64,000 bases of DNA from assembly GCA_023105745.1 (NCBI GenBank), contig JALGQZ010000009.1, positions 31,846,107 to 31,910,106 on the forward strand, read 5' to 3'. The DNA is from Austropuccinia psidii (Eukaryota; Basidiomycota; Pucciniomycetes; Pucciniales; Sphaerophragmiaceae). Both the position numbers and the translations under genes were made by a program. Below, in pieces: positions 33,622 through 45,470 of this stretch; the first letter of the stretch is position 1; each line of letters opens with the position of its first letter. The notes under the pieces are model-generated. The model searched no databases. It saw only the letters and a program-made list of their open reading frames with translations, and had not been told where the DNA came from.

Positions 33622-35361
33622 CTACAATGGTGGGTAGAGAAGGATTGGAGCAGTGGTGAATGCCTCTTTGAGTTGATGAAACTGTCTAAGAGCTTCCTCA
33701 TTGAGGGGAAAATGGGAATCTTTCTTGAGGAAACTTGTAAGTGAACTAATTTTCTTTGAATAATTCTTGATGAAACGGCGGTAAAAATTGGCAAAGCCAA
33801 GGAATGATTGAAGAGCCTTGAGGTTTCTTGGAGGCGGCCAATTGAGAATTTGCTGGACTTTTGCTTGGTCCATCTTGAGGCCTTCAGAAGAAACAACATA
33901 ACCTAAATACTCTACACTAGAAACATGGAATAGGCATTTGGATGCCTTAGCAAAGGGGTTATTGGCTCTGAGTCTGGAAAGAACAGTGGACACATGAGTG
34001 ACATGTTCTTCCTCAGATCTGGAAAAGACCATAATGTCATCCAAATAAACCACAACATAAACATCAAGAAGATCATAAAAAATATCATTGAAAAGATTTT
34101 GAAAAGAAGCAGGAGCATTGGTAAGCCCAAAAGGCATAACCAAGTACTCATAACTACCATATTTGGTTCTAAAACAAGTCAAATGTTCATCACCTTCCTT
34201 GATTCTGAGCAGGTTATATGCACCACGCAAATCAATCTTGGAGAAGATAGAAGAACCATTGAAAACAGTGAGAATCTGATTCATAGGGGGAACAGGATAC
34301 TTGTTCTTCCTAGTAACAGCATTGAGTTTGCGGTAATCAACACACAAACGGAGGCCACCATCTTTCTTTTTGACAAAAAGAACAGGTTCTCCTGTAGAAG
34401 AGGAGCTTGGCTGGATGAAACCTTTCTCTACATTCTCTGAAATGTAGGCCCTGAGTGTATCTGACTCTTGGTTTGATAAAGAGTAGATCACCCCAACTGG
34501 AGGTAGAGACCCCTCCAGCTCAATATGATGATCACAGGCGCGGTGAGTAGGAAGTTTCTCTGCTTTCACCTTGGAGAATACATGCAAGTATTGTTGATAA
34601 ACAGGAGGGACAACCTTCATCACGGTTTCTATTTCTTCTGGCTCTTCCTCTTCATCCCACAACTCCTCCAGAGAGTCATGATAAGATGAAGGAGGAAGGT
34701 CCATATTCCCAAAGAAGAGATGAAGTGAAGATACAGAATTATCTTCTCCAACATCTTGAATCTCTTTGAAGACTTCATCTCTAAATGATAGTAATGACTG
34801 ATGGGAATTAAGGGAAGTAATATGGACAGAAGACGGAAATGATGGTGTTCTAGAATCACCAACCAGAGCTGCACATGATTTGGCAGAAGAAAAGTCATTA
34901 CTGAAAGAAATTGAAGGATCATTATAGTCCTTATGATCAGAATTAAAGGTGATCAATCCTTGCCTCCAATCAATAAACGGATTAAAATGATTAAGAGAGT
35001 CAAAGCCCAATATGAGGTCTTCTCCCTTGGGAGTATCAATGACTAAAAAGTCCCATTCAAATCTTGGGAAGGAAGGGAGCTCAACCATATATTTAGTATG
35101 GTGAGTCACAAATAAAGAAGGAGACTCAGAGGAGTCTAAAATGATGAGGGGAATCTTCTCTGGAAGTTCTGACGTAGTCAATGAATACTTGTGAACAAAC
35201 TGCTTTGCAATAAATGAGTTGGTAGCACCAGAATCAATGAGAATACTGTAAAAAACATCAGAAAGAGAAGAAAAAACAAAAAATTTAAGAGAATTCTTGA
35301 CACCAGTATTCAGAATGCACAATTGTGCTCTGGAAGGAAAACTGTGAAGACCATTGAACAC
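33622..35361 (-). pseudogene. Element C protease and reverse transcriptase fragment
   Basis: 579 codons. The retropepsin has ILIDSGATNSFIAKQ (about residue 40). An acidic linker follows, then RT with FVKKKDGGLRLCVDYRKLNA, MPFGLTNAPASFQNLFNDIF and the active site YLDDIMVFS (about 435-443), and the thumb LQSFLGFANFYRRFI. The frame breaks at the RT-RNase H junction (LLYPPL then stop), where a one-base change would continue into TIVETDASDYA. The catalytic residues of both enzymes are intact. Confidence 0.9.
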
Positions 35362-35375
35362 AACATGGTCTTCAC

Positions 35376-36200
35376 TCAGGCTTTTCCCTGGTTGGGAAAT
35401 TTGCCTGACGGTTGGGTAAGCTTGTTTTGAGGCCTTTTGAAACAGGTCTCAAGACTATGCTTCCCACCACAATAGGTACAAAGACCCTCTTTAATTCTTC
35501 TTTCTTTTTCAAAATTCATGAGCTTGAAATCTTTATTCAATAAAGAAGAATGGGCCTTGTCCCTCTTCTGAAAATTCTTCTTCTTCTTTTGACTTGAGCT
35601 TGAAGAATTTTGAGGATGACAAGAACTTGACTTTGAGGCTTCTGGCTTCTTCTCTTGATGATGACTCTTTTCATTTTGCCTCTCATGGTACCTGGTATCA
35701 AGTTCCAGGGTAACGTCCATTAAGTCTTGAAGAGAGTCAATTCTTGAAGGATGGGAGGCCAATTGATCCAAAATCCTGGATGGCAATCCCTTCCTGAAAT
35801 GATGGATAAGAGCTCTTTCACCCCAATCCCCAATTCTTGAGACTAAACTTCTGAAATCAGCAATGTATAGGAATACATGCCCACCTTCTTTCATTCTTAA
35901 AGAATCCAATTCAGCTTCTGCTTTTCTGACTTCATTTGGGTCACCAAATAGAGTGAAGAGTTGAGATTCAAATAAAGGCCAAGAATTGAGAAGATAATTT
36001 GAGTCTTGATTGGTGAGATTGGAAAGATAAGGCTCAATCCATTTTGCAGCCCTGCCAATGAGAAATGAAGTGGCATAAAGAACTCTCTTTCTGTCTTGAG
36101 ATAAATTTGCCGGATCATTATGAAATATCAATTGACAAGACTGAATAAAGCTTCTAACTTTGAAGGGCTGAGTCCCATCAAAGCATTCCGGTACCTTCAT
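35376..36200 (-). pseudogene. Element C gag core and zinc knuckle
   Basis: 274 codons. The gag core runs from MKVPECFDGTQPFKVRSFIQ through AAKWIEPYLSNL and LFGDPNEVRKAEAELDSLRM to a knuckle CTYCGGKHSLETC (spacing C-2-C-3-H-4-C, one shorter than usual). It stops 14 bases before the protease frame, in a different register, so protease and RT may depend on a frame change here, or this copy has an indel. Confidence 0.87.
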
Positions 36201-36690
36201 AGATGGAGTCTTGAAGGCTGGTGGTCTTGATGCTTCTGAAGATTGGCTATAATTTGAGTCATTTGCTTCATGATGGCCAATAGAGATGGTTCAGACTGAT
36301 GAGAGACAGGCTGATTAGACTGGGCTAGAGTTGGCCCTCCAGTACCTTGGGATGCTTCCACTGGAGCAGGAGCACCTTCAGTACCATCAGACTCTTCCTC
36401 TTCCACAGAATTCTCCTCCTCCTCTTCACCATCTTCACCTGGACCTTTGAAAATAAAGTTCCTGGAAATCCGCCACTTACTCCTGAAAATGAACTTGATC
36501 TTCTGGGCCCTCTTCCTTCCTTCCTGGATGGTGCTGCTCCTTCCATGCGGGGTCCTCTATCTAATTGGGCCCTCAGTTGAGGAACTGCTGGGGTGCCATC
36601 TAGAGGAGCTCTTGGAGTTGGAGTGAGAACAGCTTGAGCTGTGGCCTGAGATCTTGTCTGTCTTGCCGGAGGTGAATGTTGAACAGGCAT
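36197..36690 (-). pseudogene. Element C gag N-terminal part, frameshifted
   Basis: Two frames share this part: 36325-36690 opens MPVQHSPPARQTRSQ with a Pro/Arg-rich, low-complexity sequence, and 36197-36406 continues the gag as EEEESDGTEGAPAPVEASQG. A shift near 36400-36450 divides them. The start Met at 36690 is the natural gag start by family recognition. Confidence 0.8.
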
Positions 36691-37492
36691 GATATCAGGA
36701 ATAAAATTGAATTAAATGAATAAAAATCAAAATTTGCTTGAAGTGAAAAGAGTCAACAATCAAATCTTGAGGAGAATGAATGAATCAAAATGCAAATCTT
36801 CAAGTACGTCAATAAATCAAAATCAAATGAAGTCTTGAAGTCAAAATCAAATCAATGTCTTGAAGAATCAATGAATAAAAATGAAATCTTGAGGTAAATC
36901 AATCAATCAAAGTCAAATGAAGTCTTAAAGTCAATAAATCAATGAATCAAATCAATCAAAATCAAAATCTTGCAGAAAATCAATCAATCAAAATGAATTC
37001 TTGAGGCAAAATCAGTTTATGTCAAAATTCTTGATGTGAAAAATCAGCAAAATCAATAAAATCTTCAGGTCAATCAATTTTCTTGAGATCAATATCAAAT
37101 ATGTCAAATCAATCAATCAATCAAAATCAAGTGAATTCTTCTTTAAAAACCAAAATTCTTGAAGAATGAATCAATTATGAATCTTGATGTGAAGAACGTG
37201 TCTGAATATATTGATGAAAAAATTTGAAAATCAAAGAAAATCAAGATGATGCCTGAATTATGAATGAAATGAAAATTTGATGATTTGAAAAGATTTTAAA
37301 AGAATAACAAAAATAAAAATAGGTCAGCTTTCAATTTTCAAAATGAAGAATGAATGAAAGAAAATTGAGAGATGACGATGAATCATTAAGTTCATAAGCA
37401 TAAAAGAATCATAATTTCGATGAAATGAGTGAATGAAATTATAAAGAAAGAATGAACAGAATGAAAAATAAATTATGAGTTAATTAATATAA
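36691..37492 (-). other. Leader of element C, AATCAA-rich
   Basis: A non-coding leader of about 800 bp with many interspersed TCAATCAATCAAAATCAA and TCTTGA motifs (36720-37240), a degenerate simple-sequence region. The bases next to the 5' LTR (minus strand TTATATTAATTAACTC) show no TGG start, so no usual primer-binding site is visible. Confidence 0.7.
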
Positions 37493-38833
37493 TGTCACAG
37501 GGGCTCTATTGGAAATACAAGAGTGGCCTGGCACTCAGAAATCAGGGAACTCACTTGGAAGACTCCAAAAGAATAAAGAATAAAATAATAAGAATGAATT
37601 CCTCTGAAAGATATTCAGGTACAAGATGAGATGCAAAAGAGGAAAGGGAAGCCAAATGGCCAAAAAGCCAACCAAGTAAGTCCTTAATCACTGTTTCAAC
37701 TTAATAATATCAGTATTTGCTTAACTAAAATGAAAAGAAAATAAAGATAAAATAAAATAAAAGTATATTAATTAACTGGGGAAAAACCCCCCAGGGTGGA
37801 AAGGGTAGCCGCTATATGTGAGAAGTGGAGAGCTTGAGTTCTTCAGGCTGAAAACTGATCTGTATTGATCCTTGAGGCTGTATTGATTGTTCTGGGAATT
37901 GATACAGCTGGCTAATATTTGAAATTGAATTGGGTTGAATGAACTTCCCATGCTTGAAAATGAAATACAGTTCTTGATGGATCCAGACTGTATTGAAATG
38001 AATATGGTTGCCAAGATGGATTGAGTGGAGCTTTGACACTTGACAACTTCTTTTGGCACTGCCTCTTGAATACACTTTGAGGATGAATTGACAGTATTCC
38101 ATTGGAATGAATACTCGGAGTGAGAATAACCAATGACTGCTTGATGGTGTCATTGGTCTTTGACGCTGAAACACTTGCTCTTGAGCCTTGATGATTCCTC
38201 TGAATGATTGGGTGCCTTGATGACGTGATGAGATTTTGTAATGTTGAAATGACCATTTGATATTGCCACCATTGAATTGCTGTTGAAAAATGATGTACAA
38301 TGATATATAACATAATTTATGGCATATTGGTTCATTGGCAAGAAGATTACGTCCAAAGGTCTTGAGGTGGAAAGGCAGAGGGGAAAAGGATGGATGTGAT
38401 GGCTTCAGAGCTTGGAAAGGTGTTTCTGGGCCCTTTGGGGTTTTTGGCCACTTTTGGGTTCTGAGCCAAAAACTGGCCCAAAAGGCGGGAAAGTGTCTTT
38501 TGGACACTTTGCGTCAAAGTGCGCAAAAATGCACAAATGCGCAAAATGCGCATTTTGAGCCCAAATGGCCAAAAACAGCCATTTGGGCCATTTCCCCTGG
38601 TTTTGAGGGAAATGACCAGAAGTACCCATTTGGGCATAAATTGCCACTATGGGTTCTGGATTGAGGTGAAGGGCCATGAAGGCTCCAAAACACAAATGGC
38701 CATAAAAGGTCCATAAGATGATGATGTGGCCATATTGGCCACTGGCGATGGATATGGCCAATTGGCCATAAGAGAACTATGGCTTGATATGCCATATGGG
38801 GATCCAAGGAGGTGAATTGCCATGGTTGTGACA
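37493..38833 (-). repeat. 5' LTR of element C
   Basis: 1341 bp, the partner of 29548-30869. It is longer mainly by an 18-bp expansion around 38525-38545 (AAAATGC and GCGCAAAATGC repeats). Confidence 0.93.
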
Positions 38834-38838
38834 CAGAT
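38834..38838. repeat. Target-site duplication of element C, right
   Basis: CAGAT, the partner of 29543-29547. Confidence 0.92.
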
Positions 38839-39648
38839 GTGACAATGTTATGTTCAGTCTGAGTGGGGTAATGTTTCTATTACTAGGACTACTGATTCTA
38901 GAGTGGTTTACTGCTACTTCTGGTTCTTGTGTACTTCTTTTACCAAATCTAACAGCTTCTGTATCATGGGGTCTGACTCTTTCCTCCTCTGGTTGAAGGA
39001 GGTTTTGTTCTTGCCCTTGTTTCCTTGTCTTCTCCTGGAAACTTCCTGGAATTGTGAAGAATGGTGACTCTTGGCCACTGATCTGCTGGTTTCTGAATGG
39101 TGTGAAGCCACTGGAGAGCTGATTTGGCCTGCGCCTTGTGAGCCTGAAGGAATCTGAGTAGGCCCTGTCTGGGTTAACTGTTCTTCTAAAGCTTGGATAG
39201 TGGCTTGATTCTCCCTTATCCTCTGTGCCCTTGCCTCCAGGAGTCTGAACTGCCTGGTAGGATTCCAACCTTTGGTGATTACCATCAGGTCTTTGAAGTC
39301 TATCTCTTTGAGACAGATCTTCTGGCAACTTGCTCCAAGTTCTTCCCGGTGACTTGCCAGGTTGAAACTTTTGTTGTCCATGCTCCATTGAAATAAATCT
39401 TTGAGGATTTGGTGTAGCTGAAGAACTTGATCCATATCCTTCCAGTCCTCTGGTTTGAGGTTCCTGTTGAATTGGAGTGTGAATGGCAAGGTTGATATAA
39501 TCTCCCTCATTTTTTTGCCATCCACAACTGTGTCCAAGGTTTCTTCTTCCAGGTCTTCTGGTTCTGGACAAGCCTTCTCTGTCCTCTGGCTTGTTCCTTT
39601 GGAAGCCAAGGTCTCTGAGGTATGCAGGGGACGTATCAGTGTTTGCAA
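38839..39648 (-). pseudogene. Element B gag N-terminal part, beyond element C
   Basis: Two overlapping frames (38777-39571 and 38914-39648) share this stretch, so frame changes have accumulated. Readable parts include LQFNRNLKPEDWKDMDQVL, DLFQWSMDNKSFNLASHREE and GWNPTRQFRLLEARAQRI. The C-terminal side of the 38777-39571 frame runs directly into the CAGAT duplication, and across C connects with the piece ending at 29507. The upstream start, perhaps near 39950-40030, is lost to stops. Confidence 0.75.
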
Positions 39649-40548
39649 GCAGTCAAAAACTTTAGGTTCTTAGGGTATTTACCTTTGACTGTGCCTTGTA
39701 CAAATTTGGTATCTGCTGATTTGGGCAGTTTTCCTTTGGAGGTTACAATTGGGTTAATAATTGTAATCTTTCCTCTACAAGTGGTCAATGTTGGTTTACT
39801 TGTATTGAAGCAGAGTTTCGTGGTTTTCTACTCCTCTGAGTGGCTATTGGTGTCCACTTCTTGGCTGTAATGAGGCCTTCACTAAGTCTTTTTCATTTGC
39901 CCTTGCTGCCCTCTGGTTCTGAGGGTGTCACTGGTGTGTTGGCCTGTGACTGGGTCTCAAGTGGTATGAAATTTTCTTCCACTGAATTAAACAGGAAAAG
40001 ATGGCTTATGTCAGTTAAGACTTCTTAAAAGGCTGGTTTTGCACATCTAAGAATGGCCTCTGGGCTTGTATAATATTACAATATGCCCTTGTATGATGAC
40101 AGTGTAATTGAATTAACAATTCCAAGTCAAAGATACAGCTTATTGATATGTGGTAGACTGTTTTTATACCAATATCTTACAGAATACTTGTAGTTAGCAA
40201 GTATAATCTGTCAAAGATGGTGTATTACAGGGCAATTGAGTTAACAATGTGCCCAAACACGCCTCAACTGTTGGTTTATCAGTATGAGCTGTCTTGATTC
40301 AATTAAGAATTAAGACTTTATTAGTGGCTCAAAAGTGTTTTTATATACAAAAAACGCCAAAAATACTGGTTTTGTGGTTATTAGCCATGTGACAGCTACT
40401 CTTATTAAAATATGAGTATCTTAAATAAAAAGTGAAAAATATATAAAATATATTTTTAAGAAGAAATGACACCTAAAAAGATAAAACAAGTGTCAATAAA
40501 TGATAAAAAGAGAAAAAACTTACTTTTAATGAGTCCAAAAGGTTTTAA
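39649..40548 (-). other. Element B gag start region and leader, decayed
   Basis: 39650-40000 still reads as basic, Ser/Thr/Lys-rich gag-like sequence on the minus strand with stops (for example LITAKKWTPIATQRSRKPRN). 40030-40548 is non-coding leader. Confidence 0.55.
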
Positions 40549-40566
40549 AACATGGCCAGGCCCCCA
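40549..40566 (-). promoter_or_regulatory. Putative primer-binding site of element B
   Basis: Three bases after the 5' LTR the minus strand reads TGGGGGCCTGGCCATGTT. It matches the element I site in most of its first 16 bases, so both probably use the same primer. Confidence 0.65.
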
Positions 40567-40569
40567 AAA

Positions 40570-42009
40570 TGTCAGGCTGAGTCTATGATGAGAGTATTAA
40601 AAAGTATTTACAACTCTTAACTATGACTGTGACACGGTAAATAAAGATTTAAAAGACTTTTATAAGAGTTAAAGATGGCTTAATTTAATAATAAGAGGGC
40701 TTTACTATAAGGAATATAGTGGTGGTGAGCGCTGTTGAAAGCCCTGGGTGCAGCTTTACCTGTTGGGTTACAATAATAAAGACTATGATACTTTGAATTA
40801 AGAGTATACCTGATTATTACCCAAGAGTAAAACTGTTTTTGACAGTTTACTATGTAGGGTATTCAAGAGCAGGATGAGGAGACAATTCTGGCTGTGAAAA
40901 GCCTCCTTTTTATCCTGAAATGGGGTGGAAAGGGTGCTAGACCTTTCCATGTAGAGGAAGTGAAGATGTTTCACCCTCCAGGACTGACTTGTGGTTTTCA
41001 AACAGCCTTTATACCCTGTATTGGGCTCAGATGTGGTTTTGAAACCACATCTGGGCAGTTTTCACCAATACAGGGTGGAAATTTTCATCTGGGGACCTCA
41101 CAGCCTGATTCTGACGTGTATGACGCGTAGAATGCTGTACAGAAACTGTATGGGACCCCAGTATTGACTTACTTATGAGGTATTGAAGTCTTAACATGCT
41201 TTTTTTGTCTGTTTGACACCTCATAATCAGAGTACAACTGTATCCTGCCATAATACAGCTGTATTAGCCATATTGTGGGATTATAACATTCAAATGGCCA
41301 TACCTCTGTCAGTTCTTGAGATATAATGCTCAAAGTTGGTTCATTGGATAGCCCTGTATGTTCTCTATACAATGATACCCAATTTGGTATGTTTATAATT
41401 GAATATGACAACGTTATGCCATGTACAAGGTTTTTGTACATAGGCGTGGATTGGGCAAAAAAGCTGTATTGAGCTTGTTTGCCTCATAACTTCTGTTATA
41501 GTTGGGATATGAGGAAGTGGATGGCACCATCAGATAGCCCTGATTGTGCTATTTCCAAGAAGACCCCACTTTAGGTATCTCACACTAAAACTGTAGAAGT
41601 TAGATGAGAGGTGAATGTTTTGTTCACCCTTATTTGGCCTGAATTTGACCATAACTCAAGTAATACTGTTGCTAGCTCAGTTTGGCTGGTACCATTGGAT
41701 AGCTCTGACTTGGAGCTTCATTTTGATTACCCATTTGACTGGGTTAAGCCTCTTATTCTAGATTTTAGATGAGAGGTGAAAATTAAGGTTTATGCTCAGC
41801 AACAACTTTGAGCAGGAATAACTTTGTTATTCTTTGTCCTATGGTTATGGGACTTATATTTTCAGAAAGAGGTGGCTTTCCTCTTTATTTTGATACCTTT
41901 TGAGCTGATTTGGCTCAGCTCCATGTTTTCGTGGTATCTTGGCTATACCATTGGTTTATGGTATTTTGGCTGTCATTCTTGTGCTCTGGTTTTGAGTCAC
42001 AGGCTGACA
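40570..42009 (-). repeat. 5' LTR of element B
   Basis: 1440 bp, the partner of 23029-24466. The largest local differences lie around 41190-41215 and 41350-41410. Ends are TGTCAGG...GCTGACA. Confidence 0.93.
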
Positions 42010-42014
42010 GGTTT
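42010..42014. repeat. Target-site duplication of element B, right
   Basis: GGTTT, the partner of 23024-23028. Removing one copy and the element restores the continuity of the element A LTR. Confidence 0.9.
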
Positions 42015-43648
42015 CAAATATAAATATACAATATACAGCCTCAAGATCTTATCAAAAAAGTATAGTATCAAAGGATTTATCCACCTTATTGCATCATCAA
42101 TAGCAAATTATGCAATTAAAAGGAGTTAATCTAAATAAAGGTATGTGAAGACAGAGCACAGCATCAGAGCTGTATTTTCCTCACCTTGATTCAATTGAAA
42201 GAAGAAATAGCTCAAGGCGACTTCATAAAATTACAATATATTTTCCAAGAACAAATGCTTTCTTAGTAATAATTACATGCATCAAACTTGATAGAAATGA
42301 TGAAATCTCCATATGAAATGATACAATACTAAAATAAAACCACCAGCATAATTCTCTCAGAACATACATAACCAATAGAAACAAAAATACTTTCCCCACC
42401 TTCAAGAAATCATCACCAGCCATATTATCTCAATGACCTCACATAACTCTGGCAAAAAGAAAATCTCACCAGCCAAATTACGTCAAAGGATCACATGATT
42501 TTGATAAGAAAAAGCACCACCAGCATAATTACCTCAGAAAACATGTAGCAAAGTCACCAAAAAGGAGAATGTCAACAGCAAAACTATCTCAAAGACATCA
42601 CATGATTTTGATAAGAAACAGAAACACCAGCATAATTTTCTCAGATATATCATATTACTAGAAGAAAGCTCAATTGTCAGGAGCTTTATTTTCTCCACTT
42701 TCTTGGAAAAGAGAAAATCTCACCAGCCAAATTATCTCAAATACATCACATGATTTTGATAAGAAAAATTACCACCAGCATAATTCTCTCAGCAAACACG
42801 TTGCTACACCAAAACTAAACATCTCACCAGCTAAAACCTCTCAACTACAGTTTTTCTAAGTGCACTGTTTTGAGAAGCTCTATGGAGGCCCAAAAGCTAT
42901 AAATAGAGGTCCTCTCTCCCTCATTTTTCCCACCATCATGGAAAACGTTCCCACTATCCAGGATCACGACCATCTCTTAACTAGCAGAATATCTAGAAGA
43001 GTAGTAGTGTTTCAGTAGTGAAAAGATCAGTAGCTTAGTATTAGTGAAGAATACTAGTAAAACCGTAGTCAAAAGCTCCGTAGCTTATTATTGTTAAAGA
43101 AATAGTAGTTTAGCCATAGTTAAAGCATAGTGACCTTGCTCAAAAGCTTAGTACTATTATCAAAAAAAGTAGTAGTGATATAAACTCAGTATTAAAAAAT
43201 ATTAAAAGAAACAAATGCAGTAGTCTTATTATTAGTATTCATATCAAAAAAAACTTAATATAATCAACATAAAACCATAAAATATATATATTCTATTCAT
43301 TCTTATTAAAATAAAAGAAATATTATCATTACATTTATTAAATTAACAGAAAATCTTAGTCTTAATTTTATCAGAAATTTTAGTTTTAAATCAGATTTCT
43401 TTTTACTGTATGGTCATTTATAGGTCTGATTTAAAGACTGCTGATAAGTCTTCTCTATCTTTTAAAGCCTCATATCTTATTTTATTTTGTGATTCTATGT
43501 AGGCTCACTAATCAGTATTATTTTGAGGGGCAGCTAATACACCTTAGCACCCATGGTTATTGGACAATTCTGAAAGTCAAAACAGACTTACCAATAATAT
43601 CCCCTCAAGGTACTGCCGTATTTCATCCCACACCAAAAGGTGTTCCCA
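42015..43648 (+). repeat. 3' LTR of element A, second part (after insertion)
   Basis: It resumes exactly where the first part broke off (compare CAGGTTCCAAACAG in the left LTR) and runs to GTTCCCA. It contains the U3 tandem repeats (about 42338-42800), a good TATA box TATAAATAGAGG at 42898-42909 and the AGTAGT-rich stretch. Short frames in it mirror frames in the left LTR and are not genes. Confidence 0.88.
42898..42909 (+). promoter_or_regulatory. TATA box of the element A right LTR
   Basis: TATAAATAGAGG is a canonical TATA box, followed after about 15 bases by a CT-rich stretch (CTCTCTCCCTC). The left LTR equivalent at 14330 is weaker. Confidence 0.55.
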
Positions 43649-43689
43649 CCCCGCCGCACAGAATGCCACTAATATAACATAGCAAATTC

Positions 43690-45470
43690 AATTTATTCCG
43701 AGATTCTTGTGACACGCCAAAAGATCTTTGATTGCCTCATTTTTTTCAAGCTCTTGAGTTTGCCTTTTATGCCATAGACTTTGACCTTTGTATGTTCATG
43801 TACCATCCTCTCCACAATCATCAAGTGGATAACTGTATCCATTGGCTCCTCCAGGTTCTGGTGTGGCTTTGTCAATATCTCATTGTCAGCCCCGCCACCT
43901 TCAATGCTAAGTCGTGTGGCAAGTTGCTTTGATTTACTCAAGCAGGAGGCAAGGTATTCAACTTCTCCCCATTCAAGTCCAAGAGGATTGCTCTAATCTG
44001 ATGTTGATTTTTTATATGGTTTGGGTGAAATCACATCGTATAAGACTAAACTAATGGATCCAAACATAACATTTTCCCAAAACTTTTTCATTGGATTGGA
44101 GGGGTAAAGAAGGCTCTGAACCATATTGAAGAATGAGTGTTCAGATTTTGGGAGATTATCTGGAGGTTTTGCTGATTCCTACATCAATTTGAGAGTCCAA
44201 ATGTTACAATCAAAAAACACTTCTGTTTCTGTTGGCTTAAAAAATTCTAACCCTATATATTGCCATTTATATAACTAGTCAACAGCCAATAATCATGTAT
44301 CACGCATAAACATAAAACTCACCTGAAATCTCAAGCTCCTCAAGCCAGGCCAACATTTTAAGTGCTCAGTTACTGATCACCTTAACACCAATTGGCAGGA
44401 ATGTATCAGCATCATTTGTTGGTAAATTGTCCCATTGATTTTTGTGATTACTATTGATATTATCAAGCCCCCTTTTCCATGATTGTTGAGTTGTATTCGC
44501 ATGATAATTCAAAATGTCTCCAAAATCTTCAATGCGGGATAAAAATGTTCCTTGAAAATTAGCGGAGGATGACACTTTGGGCTCAAGGTCAGGCATTATA
44601 TCAGTAATATCTTGTCCCATTGTATCATGTTTAATGATCTCCCTTTATTGAAAAGCTTCAATATTTCTAGGAGAGGCAGGAGGGGTTTCATCATGGATTG
44701 TTTCATTGAGTATGGGAGGGCTTTCAGTATGAAGAGGTTCATTATCAATATGGTCCACTTCAACATTGATCATGTCATCACCTTGATCCCAGAATCTTTT
44801 TCAGCTCTAAAAGTACAGCGTTTTTGTTGGTTTTTTTGGTGGCATTTATATTTGGTCTTTTTTGTAATCCTTTGCCTGGAACTCCAATTACCACTTGGGA
44901 TCCTTCAGGTAGAGATTCTCCCACCTCCACACCTGCCTATATATTGTAAGAATCCCTTTTTAAGGTTTTTGTATTGAATTAGTATTGGACTTAAGGTTCA
45001 AATCCAATTTGAGGAGGCTCATTGATTCAGCAATCTTTTGACACACATAATCAGGTGTTTTACTAACATTTTGAATTTTTTTGAGCCTTGGGATTTTTTG
45101 AGCAATTTTTAAGACAAATTTCTCCTTGGATATAATTTTCACCTCCCCACTGAAAATTATGTCATCTTGCCCTGCATCTTTGGTTGGTGCACAAGGTTCA
45201 ACAGTCTTTCCCTTCTCATAGCTTTTAAAATTTGGTTTCTGAGAGCTTGGAGGCTGAGCTAAAATAAAGGCTATGACAAAAGTATCAGGCTTGGAGAGAC
45301 TACAAATATTCAAGATAAATCTATGCTCACATTCTGGAAGAACTGGTGGATCTGGATTAATTTCATGTTCCGGGCTCTCTACTTCAAAGCCTAATTCATG
45401 ACTACTGACCATCTCACAGATTTCACTTCCACTCTCTGGGGCTTAAGCTCATAGTTCATTGAATTCAGTT
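43690..45470 (-). pseudogene. Remnants of an unrecognised minus-strand gene
   Basis: Three minus-strand pieces in one order: 44960-45412 (150 codons, with LPECEHRFILNICSLSKPD, EPCAPTKDAGQDDIIFSGEV and AESMSLLKLDLNLK), 44366-44620 (84 codons, MGQDITDIMPDLEPKVSSSA then WKRGLDNINSNHKNQWDNLP), and 43693-43941 (82 codons, EPMDTVIHLMIVERMVHEHT then VKVYGIKGKLKSLKK). Between them the coding trace continues with stops (for example MINVEVDHIDNEPLHTE near 44700-44780). Composition is hydrophilic with no known domain, signal or membrane segment. I think similar predicted proteins occur repeatedly in rusts, which would fit a transposon-carried gene, but I cannot assign a function. Confidence 0.45.

Larger units (their letters stand above)
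29548..38833 (-). mobile_element. Element C: chromodomain Ty3 element nested in element B gag
   Basis: 9286 bp, minus strand, with LTRs 29548-30869 and 37493-38833 and perfect 7-bp inverted ends (TGTCACA...TGTGACA). The exact target duplication CAGAT lies at 29543-29547 and 38834-38838. The interior encodes gag, protease, RT, RNase H, integrase and a canonical chromodomain, broken in several places. By eye about 27 substitutions and one 18-bp length difference separate the LTRs (about 2 percent), younger than B as nesting requires. The gag N-terminus MPVQHSPPARQTRSQ is one I associate with A. psidii. Confidence 0.97.
23029..42009 (-). mobile_element. Element B: Ty3-type element nested in element A
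   Basis: A minus-strand LTR element with LTRs 23029-24466 and 40570-42009, both starting TGTCAGGCTGA and ending AGGCTGACA. It is flanked by the exact 5-bp target duplication GGTTT (23024-23028 and 42010-42014). Its interior has polypurine tract, broken integrase, RNase H, RT, protease and gag pieces, and a primer-binding site, in that plus-strand order. Element C interrupts gag; without C the element is about 9.7 kb. The LTRs differ by roughly 4-6 percent by eye. Every coding piece is broken by stops or shifts, many at Trp codons. Confidence 0.96.
13337..43648 (+). mobile_element. Element A: outermost, gag-protease LTR element lacking visible RT/integrase
   Basis: A plus-strand LTR element whose right LTR is split by element B. 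The left LTR (13337-15094) is repeated at 22918-23028 and, after the insertion, at 42015-43648. Both copies begin TGGTATTCCATACCA and lose similarity after GTTCCCA. Without the nested DNA the element is about 11.3 kb. Its interior holds decayed gag-protease, a further unrecognised coding trace, and three tandem-repeat regions. I find no reverse transcriptase motif (YIDD or YLDD type), RNase H or integrase between 18000 and 22917 on either strand. Flanks GTGCTG (left) and CCCCGCC (right) do not form a target-site duplication, so one end may be rearranged. LTR divergence is roughly 8-10 percent by eye, the largest here. Confidence 0.85.
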
